Shown one piece after another: positions 42,336 through 51,433 of a stretch of 64,000 bases of DNA. The DNA is from Cordylochernes scorpioides. Its lineage: Eukaryota; Arthropoda; Arachnida; Pseudoscorpiones; Chernetidae. The stretch is from the NCBI GenBank assembly GCA_030710605.1, contig CP092879.1, positions 42,906,344 through 42,970,343 of the forward strand, given 5' to 3'. Made by a program: the position numbers and the translations under genes. Numbering within the stretch: position 1 is the first letter of the stretch; each line of letters begins with the position of its first letter. Below the pieces are notes generated by a model. That model ran no database searches. It saw nothing but the letters and a program-made list of their open reading frames with translations, and had not been told where the DNA came from.

Positions 42336-43156
42336 TATATATATATATATATATATATATGATTTAAGTTAATTTGTGAAAAGTAATTAAATTATAAAGA
42401 GAGTTTTCACAATAAGTACCATTAATATTATACAAAAATAAACACTTTTTTAGAAATCTTTATAATTTATATATAATTACTTCTCAAAATTCTTTTCGCT
42501 TTGAGTATTAAACAAATTGGGGAAACAACTACATTGTAAATCCTTTATTATAAATGCTTATTCCCAGATTTCTTCTATTTAAATATTCTCAATTCGTTCC
42601 AATTACAAATTGTTCATTAAAAAACTAATCTATGTTGTCATACTTCATAGTTCTAATTATTCCTAAAGTTTTAATCAAGAAAAGTGTACCCGAGTAAAAT
42701 TGAAGCTTTTTTCTTGTTGTAATTTATCGACATTTTTTGCCGTTATTACAGACGATTAGTTTTGGCCATTGTTTTGATCTTCTTTTTAAAATTCTGTGAC
42801 ACACCAGTCAATAATCATAAATCTTTTGAATAATTAAAGCTATTTAGAGCAAATCAATTTATCAATAAAAATTGGTTATCGTTCTACTCTTTATAAAGTT
42901 TTCTTCTTATTTTTAAGAATTTTGTTCTATCCATATTTCAAAGAAAATGTGAGAGCGTTGTCAGGAATTGATTTAAATTTTAACCAACATAAGATTTAAC
43001 GTATTTGATTCCTTGTTTGAAACAATTTTTTTGTCGTTTTAATTAGTTTCTAATTTTGAATACAGATGGCGCACTTTTGCTTTATTATTAATTAATACCA
43101 TGGATTATATTTGTGAATAATTATCTGAAGAGCAATGCTCCATGCAATATTTGTAC
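42336..43156. other. no gene seen
   Basis: Very AT-rich, with no ORF. An AGATGGCGC end motif lies at 43064-43072, shortly before the satellite. Confidence 0.5.
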
Positions 43157-44072
43157 TGTCCTCAAAGTCCCTGACGTACAGACTTCAGTCTAGGTAGCCC
43201 ACTATCCATCAGTGTCCTCAAAGTCCCTGACGTACAGACTTTGGTCTAGGTAGCCCACTATCCATCGGTGTCCTCAAAGTCCCTTACGTACAGACTTCGG
43301 TCTAGGTAGCCCACTATCCATCGGTGTCCTCAAAGTCCCTGACGTACAGACTTCGGTCTAGGTAGCCCACTATCCATCGGTGTCCTCAAAGTCCCTGACG
43401 TACAGACTTCGGTCTAGGTAGCCCACTATCCATCGGTGTCCTCAAAGTCCCTGACATACAGACTTCAGTCTAGGTAGTCCACTATCCATCGGTGTCCTCA
43501 AAGTCCCTGACGTACAGACTTCGGTCTAGGTAGCCCACAATCCATCGGTGTCCTCAAAGTCCCTGACGTACAGACTTCGGTCTAGGTAGCCCACAATCCA
43601 TCGGTGTCCTCAAAGTCCCTGACGTACAGACTTCGGTCTAGGTAGTCCACTATCCATCGGTGTCCTCAAAGTCCCTGACGTACAGACTTCGGTCTAGGTA
43701 GCCCACTATCCATCGGTGTCCTCAAAGTCCCTGACGTACAGACTTCGGTCTAGGTAGCCCACTACCATCGGTGTCCTCAAAGTCCCTGACGTACAGACTT
43801 CGGTCTAGGTAGCCCACTATCCATCGGTGTCCTCAAAGTTCCTGACGTACAGACTTCGGTCTAGGTAGCCCACTATCCATCGGTGTCCTCAAAGTCCCTG
43901 ACGTACAAACTTCGGTCTAGGTAGCCCACTATCCATCGGTGTCCTCAAAGTCCCTGACGTACAGACTTCAGTCTAGGTAGCCCACTATCCATCGGTGTCC
44001 TCAAAGTCCCTGACGTACAGACTTCGGTCTAGGTAGCCCACTATCCATCGGTGTCCTCAAAGTACTTGGCGT
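43157..44072. repeat. satellite array, about 16 units of 56 bp
   Basis: Units of the form TGTCCTCAAAGTCCCTGACG, TACAGACTTCGGTCTAGGTA and GCCCACTATCCATCGG in succession. Most units differ by one or two bases; one lacks a base. The last unit degrades after 44060. A single related unit in inverse orientation is at 41511-41550. Confidence 0.9.
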
Positions 44073-44390
44073 ACTACCCTCTTAATGACCTGATTCAAAG
44101 TTGATAGAGATGCTTGAATAAGTCATATCTTAATTTCGCCCTAATTTGAACAATCCATCCTGTCAGATACGCCTAAGCCCATGGAGATGGTTTGGTCCTT
44201 CTCAAATGGTCCATTGACCCTGTTCTGAAGAGATTTAAATTTTCGTAACACCTCGCGTTATTTTGAATCCAGAAATCCAAAAATATTAGCCCAGATATCA
44301 TAATATTGGGTGACGAGAATAACAGAAAAATAACAAAATTAAAATGTGTTTTTCACATTTTCCTATAAATATTTTCTATTATTTTTTAAG
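44073..44390. other. no gene seen
   Basis: Spacer between the satellite and the 3' end of the minus-strand gene. Nothing recognised. Confidence 0.5.
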
Positions 44391-44396
44391 TTTATT
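44391..44396 (-). terminator. poly(A) signal of the EGF-like gene
   Basis: AATAAA on the minus strand, about 110 bp after the stop codon at 44506. Confidence 0.5.
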
Positions 44397-44505
44397 AGTT
44401 CTCTAAATTGTACTTTTTCTCGAAAAAATTGTTAATAGAGACCTCGAGGCTTTGTTAGAAACTTATGACATCTTTACCAATTGTTATGTAAATTTCAAAA
44501 GAGAA

Positions 44506-45342
44506 TTACAGGAACTGGATAAGCCATAAGAGGTAGACTAACATGGATGTGGATCGACATTTCGTTTGGGCATTCGCATAATAATCTTCGTATTCTTCTG
44601 TCGTCGAATTCCCATCTGTAACCGATTGGGGATCAGGTAGTGCTGCTGGTGGTGGGGGTGGTTTGGAGACAGCTGGGGGTGGGGGTAGTTTGAAGTCAGC
44701 TGGGGGTGGTGGTGGCTTGGGTGCTATTGCTGGGGGTTTGTGAACAGTTACAGGTGCAGCGGCCGGTTTAGCTGCAGCAGGAACGGCGCTACCACCAGGA
44801 CCAAAAGAGCTAGGACCTCTATTATGAGTATCAACCCCATCTTCATACCAAAACTCTCCCGTCAGGGTCTTGTCACCTACCCCATCTGCCTCACATCCTT
44901 CGCATCTTAAGCCATCTTCATCCTTAGCGTCACATACGTCGATATAGCAAACATACGCTGGGTAGAGTTTATCAGGAATTTCACAGCATTTTCCTTTAAA
45001 ACCAGGTTCACATATACATTTGTGATTCTCACATTTTCCCCATAGACAATGTTCATAGGTAGAAGTATTATTAAATAGGAAACCAGGGTATCTTTTGGTG
45101 GAACTTTTACAGCTCGACTTTCGTTCTTGGGTCATTACACCCTTCACCCAGACATATACATTCCTCTGCATCACTATAACCGGTGTTGTAGGGTCGGCTT
45201 TGACGTAGTTGCATTCTAGTATATCTCGAGTCGCAAAAAACAAGCCGGCATTGTTGAAAGGAGTTTTTTGGGACTTCACTTCCATAAATAGGAGTAGGAA
45301 GCAATTTGAAATTGCAAGAACGATCATTTTTAAGGAGGGCAT
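44506..45342 (-). CDS. secreted EGF-like, proline-rich protein
   Basis: 278 codons in one exon from ATG 45342. Residues 1-24 form a signal peptide (hydrophobic LKMIVLAISNCFLLLF, then VKSQ). A Cys-containing region follows; residues about 97-118 (CLWGKCENHKCICEPGFKGK, then CC) form an EGF-like module. More Cys occur in YVCYIDVCDAKDEDG and RCEGCEADG. An Ala/Pro-rich stretch with three PPPPPA-type blocks spans about 185-240. The last dozen residues are hydrophobic after a Ser/Thr/Lys segment, so a GPI anchor or membrane tail is possible. Function unknown; likely extracellular. In the N-terminal third a second frame (45107-45304) also reads a Cys-rich peptide, so a compensated frameshift there cannot be excluded. 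Confidence 0.6.
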   Translation of the reverse strand: MPSLKMIVLAISNCFLLLFMEVKSQKTPFNNAGLFFATRDILECNYVKADPTTPVIVMQRNVYVWVKGVMTQERKSSCKSSTKRYPGFLFNNTSTYEHCLWGKCENHKCICEPGFKGKCCEIPDKLYPAYVCYIDVCDAKDEDGLRCEGCEADGVGDKTLTGEFWYEDGVDTHNRGPSSFGPGGSAVPAAAKPAAAPVTVHKPPAIAPKPPPPPADFKLPPPPAVSKPPPPPAALPDPQSVTDGNSTTEEYEDYYANAQTKCRSTSMLVYLLWLIQFL

Positions 45343-45414
45343 ATTTTTTAGAAGATATATTGAATTTAATGGAGAGAGAATTTATTTGAGAGAGAATTTT
45401 GATTTTTCAATTTT

Positions 45415-45422
45415 TTTATATA
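45415..45422 (-). promoter_or_regulatory. TATA box of the EGF-like gene
   Basis: TATATAAA on the minus strand about 75 bp before the ATG at 45342. The leader contains CTCTCT repeats. A promoter and a poly(A) signal around a single exon suggest a functional unit. Confidence 0.45.
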
Positions 45423-45485
45423 TTTAAAACAATGAGTGATATATTTAGAATTAAGTAATCATTAACTTTGTATTCGTAAAAAATA

Positions 45486-45605
45486 ACATGCGTCGGACTT
45501 GGAGGCTGTTGGGTTCTACGCTGCCTGGAGTATAGGAGCTCCATCTATGCTTCTTCCTATGATCAATCTGTATAAGACTGATGGTCTTAATAAACCTGTA
45601 TGTGT
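45486..45605 (+). repeat. family R 3' UTR copy
   Basis: ATGCGTCGGACTTGGAGGCT through TGGTCTTAATAAACCTGTA, matching 7880-8010 and 40880-41000. Only the UTR part is present. Confidence 0.6.
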
Positions 45606-46240
45606 GTGTATTCGTAAAAAATATCTTTTGAAAATATTTATGCATTATTATTGCATATTTTTTAGGTTTAGGGAATGTACATTCTCCATCTTTTACAGTT
45701 CAGTAAAATCCATATAAAGAAAATGTCTATGGAATTGTTTGCTCCGCATAGTTTCTACCATATTTGACCAGTTAAATTCTAACACGAAACATAGATACCT
45801 CTGAAAGAAATTCCTATCATAGCTTCGAGCACAGAATGCGACAATTTTTCCGATAATTTGCATATACCCGTTTCAAACAGCAAAGAAGACCCCGTTTTAA
45901 AAGACTTCTATCTTATCGTTACCTATATCAAAAGTTTCAAAAATAGCAAATTATACTCTAATAAAGAAGGGAAATTTTGCTTATTTGCTTCATGCATAGG
46001 TTTCCACAATATTTTACTAATTTGGCTGATATTTTGGCACCCTATAGAGTTCAATAAATCACTATTATAGTTTAGACCTCACAATATGCAAATCCTTCAA
46101 TAAAAGTACAAATTGTCCGCTTATTCTGCATACATTTTCATAATTTTAACATAACCGGATGAAATTTTGACACTCTATATATATGGAGTATGTATGGTCG
46201 GAGTATTATGCAAATTAACATGGTTATATATTATAATATT
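45606..46240. other. no gene seen
   Basis: AT-rich sequence; the 70-codon ORF at 45858-46070 has no recognisable feature. Confidence 0.5.
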
Positions 46241-46244
46241 TTTT

Positions 46245-46400
46245 AATTAAAAATAGGCATATATTGTATCAAAAATAATGTATTTACCAATATTTCAGTT
46301 GGCTGAACGTTATCCTTTTTCAAAGTATAACAACATATTAATGTCAAAAACATACTCAGCGCCACATAACGTCAATAGAATTAAGTTTAAAATATATATA
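46245..46400 (-). repeat. single PLE-type end
   Basis: One arm of the family at 38865-39235: ATAGGCATATATTG, ACCAATATTTCAGTTGGCTG (minus-strand hairpin) and CAGCGCCACATAACG. The ribozyme core is degraded (helix I side not recognisable). Confidence 0.6.
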
Positions 46401-46439
46401 TATATGAAAAAAATAGAAAAAATAATAAAATAAGTGGGT

Positions 46440-46560
46440 CAGGTGTTGATATTAAAAATAAATAAGGCATTTCCTGACCACAAGCGCTCTGCCATCTAAA
46501 AATCACATGTGCTCGTGGTCAGGAAATGCCTTCTTTATTTTTAATATATAAATATGTGTG
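46440..46560. repeat. hairpin-forming inverted repeat
   Basis: AAGGCATTTCCTGACCACAA and its inverse (CGTGGTCAGGAAATGCCTT) separated by about 30 bp, flanked by inverted TTAAAAATAAATAA-type tracts. The outer TCAGGTGTTGATATTAAAAT also occurs at 59845. Confidence 0.6.
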
Positions 46561-46599
46561 TGAAAAAAAACAATAAAAAATATAACCTGATCTTTTTTA

Positions 46600-46860
46600 T
46601 ATTTGTTATTGTTTTTTCACATGAAAAGCGTATTTATTCAAACTTGGCCTTAAATACCCATTTCTTGATTTCTCAGGAAGCCTCTGGGACCAAATTTTGG
46701 TCGTAGAGGTACAGTCTGCACCACGTTGACAAGGGCCAACAGTCCGAAACGCGTTCGTGGTTGACTTTCCTTGATTTATCAAGAAATTGGGTTGGCCAAA
46801 TATCACGGAGCAAGTTAAATAAATGTTTGGTTTATTTTTGCTCCACTAGATGGCGCGCTG
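46600..46860 (+). repeat. degenerate hammerhead-bearing PLE-type unit
   Basis: Homologous to the right arm of 41685-42335. The ribozyme (46720-46761) keeps helix I ACCACG/CGTGGT but has core TTGACAA and GTT at the cleavage site, so it is probably inactive. The unit ends with AGATGGCGC (46848-46856). Confidence 0.65.
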
Positions 46861-46898
46861 GCGCTTCTTAAAAGACACTAAGGATAAACATGTTTTTT

Positions 46899-47205
46899 GT
46901 GGGGGGTTCGGTGGAAGAATGGTCTAAACCGTTGGTTTTCGACCGCTACGATCCGGGTTCGATTCCCTCGTTGGGCACTTTTATCTATTTAAAAAAAAAA
47001 TGTTCGAATGATCCCCGATTATTGCAAAAGTTCAACCCCACCAGCGAGTGTAAGTAACCAAAACGAGGCTATGGCACATTTGTAAGTGCAAAGTCGAACT
47101 GCTTTTCACATGTGTATATATGTAATGCACCTACAGTAAAAGCAGTTGCCTACTTCTACCCACCATGATTATCATGGCCTGTGTCACGTGTACTAGGGAT
47201 AAGCA
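46899..47205 (+). repeat. tRNA-derived SINE
   Basis: Second full copy of the family at 33711-34015, with GGTCTAAACCGTTGG, GGGTTCGATTCCC (about 46961-46973) and the same tail CACCATGATTATCATGGCCT. It directly follows the AGATGGCGC end of the preceding unit. Confidence 0.75.
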
Positions 47206-47656
47206 AAAAAAAAAGTTTTTTTGTGGAGATCTCTCATGGGAGGTTGTAGTGTGGTAACATTAATCCTTCTGAAAAAAGTTTCTTTTTTTTTTTTTTGCAT
47301 TCCAAAGGTTGGGAAGCGAGTCGCCAAGCTGTCATCATGATTCAACCAAGCCATGATTCAGGGTGGTATCCCCAGTTAATCCTCTCAGTATAGGCATTCA
47401 CCTGAGTCACCACTGAAGGGGCTGCCGCTGCATTAATTGTGCTAATGGCTGCCACACTAATTTGTCGCCAAATCTTTTTCTTCCGCTACTCCTGCCACAC
47501 TCAGACCTGAACACAGATTGATTGGTTTAATTACCTTGAAAATTGATCGCTTCCTTCCTTTGTGCATAATATCTGGAAAGGGTTAATTAACATTGTGTGT
47601 TGGTGCTTCTAACCCTAACTACAGTTTTCGATTCCATTTTGGCTATTTCACACACA
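47206..47656. other. no gene established
   Basis: The minus strand around 47330-47520 reads RKKKIWRQISVAAISTINAA followed by further open codons and looks coding-like, but I recognise no family and the frame is short. Probably retroelement debris. Confidence 0.35.
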
Positions 47657-48065
47657 CACACACACACAAAGCCTTTATTAGGGACATGCCCCATATAGAT
47701 TCTCCCAATTGGGTAAGATAATAATCATCTTGTGTTATTTACATAGGTAGTGAAATGGAAATTGAACTGGCTTTACTCTTCGTCTCAAAGTCATTCAATT
47801 GTTGACTGGTCCTTACATAATGATGATCTAAAAAAATTATAGTAAGCTATTGCCTTAGATTTGTTTGCTGATATTTTGGAAAGCAATACATAAGGTGAAA
47901 TGTTGGTACATTTAATTTGTTGATATAGGGCCTTCCTTTCTTTATCAAGGGCTGTACAATTAAGCAGGTAATGGGGGAGTTCTTCAGTAATTTCCTTGTC
48001 ACACAGTGTACATATTAGGTTTTCATTTTGGCCCTTTCAAAATTTTATATTTTTCCTTTAACTTT
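47657..48065 (-). pseudogene. LINE 3' end fragment with zinc knuckle (LINE-A copy)
   Basis: Minus strand: CTLCDKEITEELPHYLLNC knuckle at about 47970-48030 (C-x2-C-x9-H-x4-C), then a decayed stretch and a 3' end CTAATAAAGGCTTTG followed by a GT-rich tail. Same family as 31850-32155. Confidence 0.65.
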
Positions 48066-48174
48066 GTTTTGTTAAAAATGATTCTATGAATAGCTTTAAT
48101 CCTAACAACAACTTTTGACTTTATTTTGACCATTTAAATTTTGTTTTTACTTTCCTTTTTTTATGAGAATTCGA

Positions 48175-48320
48175 AACTATTATAGACGCATATGATTCTT
48201 TTAAAAATTAAACAATTTTCTACTACCCTTACTGCAATTAAAAATTAATGGGAGGACCTGACTCATTAGTGATGACCCCTTCCAGCGGTTTCGCCAGATT
48301 AATCTACCATACCGCTGTTA
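48175..48320 (-). repeat. family F repeat copy
   Basis: Shares ATTCGAAACTATTATAGACG with 32700-32740 and carries the permuted motif at 48259-48298. Confidence 0.6.
48259..48298 (-). ncRNA. permuted hammerhead-like motif
   Basis: Closing helix CTGGC/GTCAG (includes a G-U pair), GAAACC ... GGTC, core CTAATGA. Both sides of the closing helix have changed relative to TTGGC/GCCAA while pairing is kept. Confidence 0.45.
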
Positions 48321-48579
48321 TATTGCGTTTTTCTTTTTTATTGAAGAAATAATTCTGTGGGTATATTTGTTCCTAAATACAGAGCTCGACTGCTCAATGA
48401 CTTTTGAAATTTTGCTTCTTTTCTTTATCTTTTTTTATAATATAGAAAGGATGTGACTGTCCAACAGCAAATGCCTTCTATTCAGACGATATAGCCATGT
48501 ACAGAACGAAACAAAATAACGGCCTACAAAGAAATCTAGACAAATTTGTGGTATAACGAAAACAGAATGAATGTTAATA

Positions 48580-48741
48580 CAGTTAAACCTGTCTATAGCG
48601 CTCCCTCTTGGAACTCACCAAAATAGGGTGCTATAGACAGGTCACTTTTAATGTAAAATGTTTACATTTTAATGTTTAAAATCGGGCGCTATAGAGAGGA
48701 AGGCGTTATTTAGAGGGGGGCGCTATAGACAGGTTTAACTG
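48580..48741. mobile_element. pogo-type MITE
   Basis: 162 bp with exact inverted ends CAGTTAAACCTGTCTATAGC / GCTATAGACAGGTTTAACTG and TA on both sides. Its end sequence CCTGTCTATAGCG is the core of the tandem array at 49430-49835. Confidence 0.85.
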
Positions 48742-48769
48742 TATAAAAAAAAATCAATTAAGAAAAGAC

Positions 48770-48890
48770 ATCTGTTCGTGCAAATAAAAATTTCTGATGG
48801 CATTCGTTATCTGTTGAAATAAATATCAATTGATATTTATCAGAAACTTTTAATTGCACAATTAGAAGATGTCTTTTCTTAATTTATCAA
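48770..48890. repeat. small inverted repeat of the PLE-type unit
   Basis: AGAAAAGACATCTGTTCGTG and its diverged inverse around ATATCAATTGATAT. Diverged from the outer arms of 41685-42335; the ribozyme has been lost. Confidence 0.5.
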
Positions 48891-49309
48891 CCTTGTAACG
48901 TCCTCGTGTTTGTTGGTTGACGTTAATCAGCAAGAAGTATTTGAAAGTTAAAAAAGAAAGTCTTTATTTCTTTTTGGCTAACATCAGACATAATATTAAT
49001 ATATCAGACATAAGTTTACATGTGGATATATATTACAATAAGTCAAAAGGCAATTGCACAGAGTACCATCAGTGATAATAATGTGCTCACTGATAATTTA
49101 CTATATAGGCATGCCAGCTGCCGTTACAAACCTGATCCCAGTACAATTTCACTTTTTAGCTATTTTTCATTTTAAAATGTTGAAATTTAGAAGAGATAGA
49201 TCATTATATGCAAAACAGATAATCAAACCTTCGACATAAATTAAAAATTTCTATAGTTAACAAATAAATTCTTATAGGAATCATAGAATCACAACAACAC
49301 ACAACATCT
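48891..49309. other. no gene seen
   Basis: AT-rich. The 61-codon ORF at 49054 has no recognisable feature. Confidence 0.5.
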
Positions 49310-49900
49310 ACTTATATATTTGCCTTATTCTGTCTGTTTGTCTGTATGTCTGAAGCTCACGGATAGAATGCGCGCCCATTGGCTGCCAGCGAACACGTGG
49401 CCTCCCTGCCCTGCCCCTCTAGACAACCCTGTTATCAGCTGTGCGATACATACACCTGTCTATAGCGGCCACTCTAGACAACCCTGTTATCATCAGTGTG
49501 TTACATTCACCTGTCTATACAGACCACCCTGTCTATAGCGGTCACTCTAGGCAACCCTGTTAACAGCAGTGTGATACATACACCTGTCTATACAGACCAC
49601 CCTGACTATAGCGACCACTCTAGACAACCCTGTTATCAGCTGCCTGTCTATACAGACCACCCTGTCTATAGCGGTCACCTTAGGCAACCCTGTTATCAGC
49701 AGTGTGATACATCCACCTGTCTATACAGACCACCCTGTCTATAGCGACCACTCTAGACAACCCTGTTATCAGCTGTGTGATACATCCACCTGTCTATACA
49801 GACCACCCTGTCAATAGCGACCACCCAAGACAACGGTTTTAACATATATTCGCACTCGGGTAAACCCCGGGCGTTGCCCGGGCCATTCGTCTAGTAATTT
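49310..49900 (-). repeat. RTE-like 3' end fragment with an internal tandem array
   Basis: On the minus strand it begins ACTAGACGAATGGCCCGGGC (about 49895) and ends with a (CAGA)n-like tract and AATATATAAGTAGAT (about 49310), the form of the repeat at 30055-30545. Most of its interior is the tandem array at 49430-49835. Confidence 0.4.
49430..49835. repeat. tandem array, about five units of about 80 bp, built from MITE ends
   Basis: Units contain ACAACCCTGTTATCAGC, GATACATACACCTGTCTATA and CAGACCACCCTGTCTATAGC. CCTGTCTATAGCG equals the end of the MITE at 48580. Several frames are open through it only because of the repeat. Confidence 0.7.
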
Positions 49901-50207
49901 TATAAACACCTTAATTCAATCAAATAGTTATCAACTTCTATACGCCACAGGAAACTTTGTTACGTATAGTTAGCAGTAGTCAAAGAGATTTATTTATTAT
50001 CATCAAATCAGACGCGATATCCCCACAAGGGATGCTTGAGTCAAGCAACAACACTAAATTCAGAGAATTATTTAGAGAACTATTACATTGGTGAATTACA
50101 AGGTTTGAGTTGAAGTTTAAAGAAGAAAAGAAAGTAAAAAGGACATTAAAATCATGCTTGATTTTACATTTTACCTAGGAACAACCAATGAATTAAATAC
50201 ATATATA
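49901..50207. other. no gene seen
   Basis: Nothing recognised. Ends in the TA tract used as target by the LTR at 50208. Confidence 0.5.
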
Positions 50208-50964
50208 TGGTAATTTAAACCAACAACCCCATATTGTATATAACTATAACAAGATTTTCATGTTGTATAATTGAAACACATCTGTAAATGATTATACGCA
50301 TTATTGACATGTGTCATTACATCATCATATGTAATGTACTTTGTACAAACTGAGGATAAATAAATAAAACTCTGTAATAGATTAAGAGTTGAGCTAAAGC
50401 AGAGATCGAGCATATAGCATTCCCAAAACAACAAGGTCTAAAGATGGAAACTGCCACGGCGCCAGTGTCCAATTTCGCCAGACGATCCACGCTCTTCGCA
50501 TCTGTTGAAATGCAATACTCCCTTTCTCGGAAAAGATATATAAGGCCCCCGTCTTAGCCAAAAATACAGTCACTTGATAGTCATTTGACAGTTACTTCAG
50601 CATCTGCGTGAGCCCTCGTCGGTTGTACCCCAGGTCCACCTCATCCACCATGTAGACCAGTAAGAACTCTTCTATCTCCATCTGTCGCTCCTAGCTCAAC
50701 TTTTATCTGTTCAAGGAACTTTCTTAGTGCAACTGTGTCTTCGTTTTTTGTGTGGACATTCCCAAGCTTTCCACTCTGCCTCGACCACGACTGCCTGTAT
50801 TTTGTGAGAATTGTAAAAGGTCTTCCAAGGTGCAGAGAGGTACTGGAAAACTCCTTATCCTGACTGTTCCTCTCGGTCAACACAGTATAACGAGAGTCAC
50901 AACAGGATCTCATCACATTTTAAGTCGACAGGATTCTACAAGAGGCTACCAGACCTTCATTACA
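50208..50964 (+). mobile_element. solo LTR
   Basis: Starts TGGTAATTTAAACC and ends CCTTCATTACA, 757 bp, TATA on both sides (50204-50207 and 50965-50968). TATA-box-like AAGATATATAAGGCCC at about 50533. Shares GTGAGCCCT, CAGGTCCACCTCATC and the AGTCGACAGGATTC motif with 39563-40199 and the 14347 family. Only one complete primer-like unit remains near the end. Confidence 0.75.
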
Positions 50965-51433
50965 TATACATAGTTTAGCAATTACGTTTTTTCTACCCAA
51001 GAGAGAAAAGCATAGATATATTAACAGAATTTCCTAAATTTTATATATAAGTCCTTACTGTTTATAAACATAAAAGGATCCTTGTATTCAATGTTTACCC
51101 GCTTTCTGTAGTTCTGGAAAATTGAACATTCAATAAACAGGGACAGATAAGTTAGGCCGTTTTGTTTTCCTTATCTAATACAACCTCCGAAAACTAAAAA
51201 CTCCAGAAGAAACAAAAGAACACGAAAGCTCTACTTCTGGAAGTTCTACTGCAGACCTACAATGGTCTGAAGATTGTTTTGGAGAATATCTTAGGCACAC
51301 AGAATCTACATTGATAAGCAAGGCCCTTCCAATTTTTTTCATAACAAGGAATGATCGTCCTTTTAATCTTTTTTTTTATTATTATTATTTGCTAAATTTG
51401 TTTTAGTTCAAATATCCTTGCATTTTCACATAG
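50965..51433. other. no separate gene; contains the likely 3' end of the CFAP100-like gene
   Basis: On the minus strand, about 50 bp after the stop codon at 51434, comes an A-rich tract AATAATAATAATAAAAAAAA (about 51370-51390) that could be the poly(A) signal or a retrocopy tail. The rest shows no feature. Confidence 0.4.

Noticed and set aside
43157-44072. 56-bp array as a CRISPR array
   Set aside because: The whole unit repeats; there is no constant repeat separated by variable spacers.
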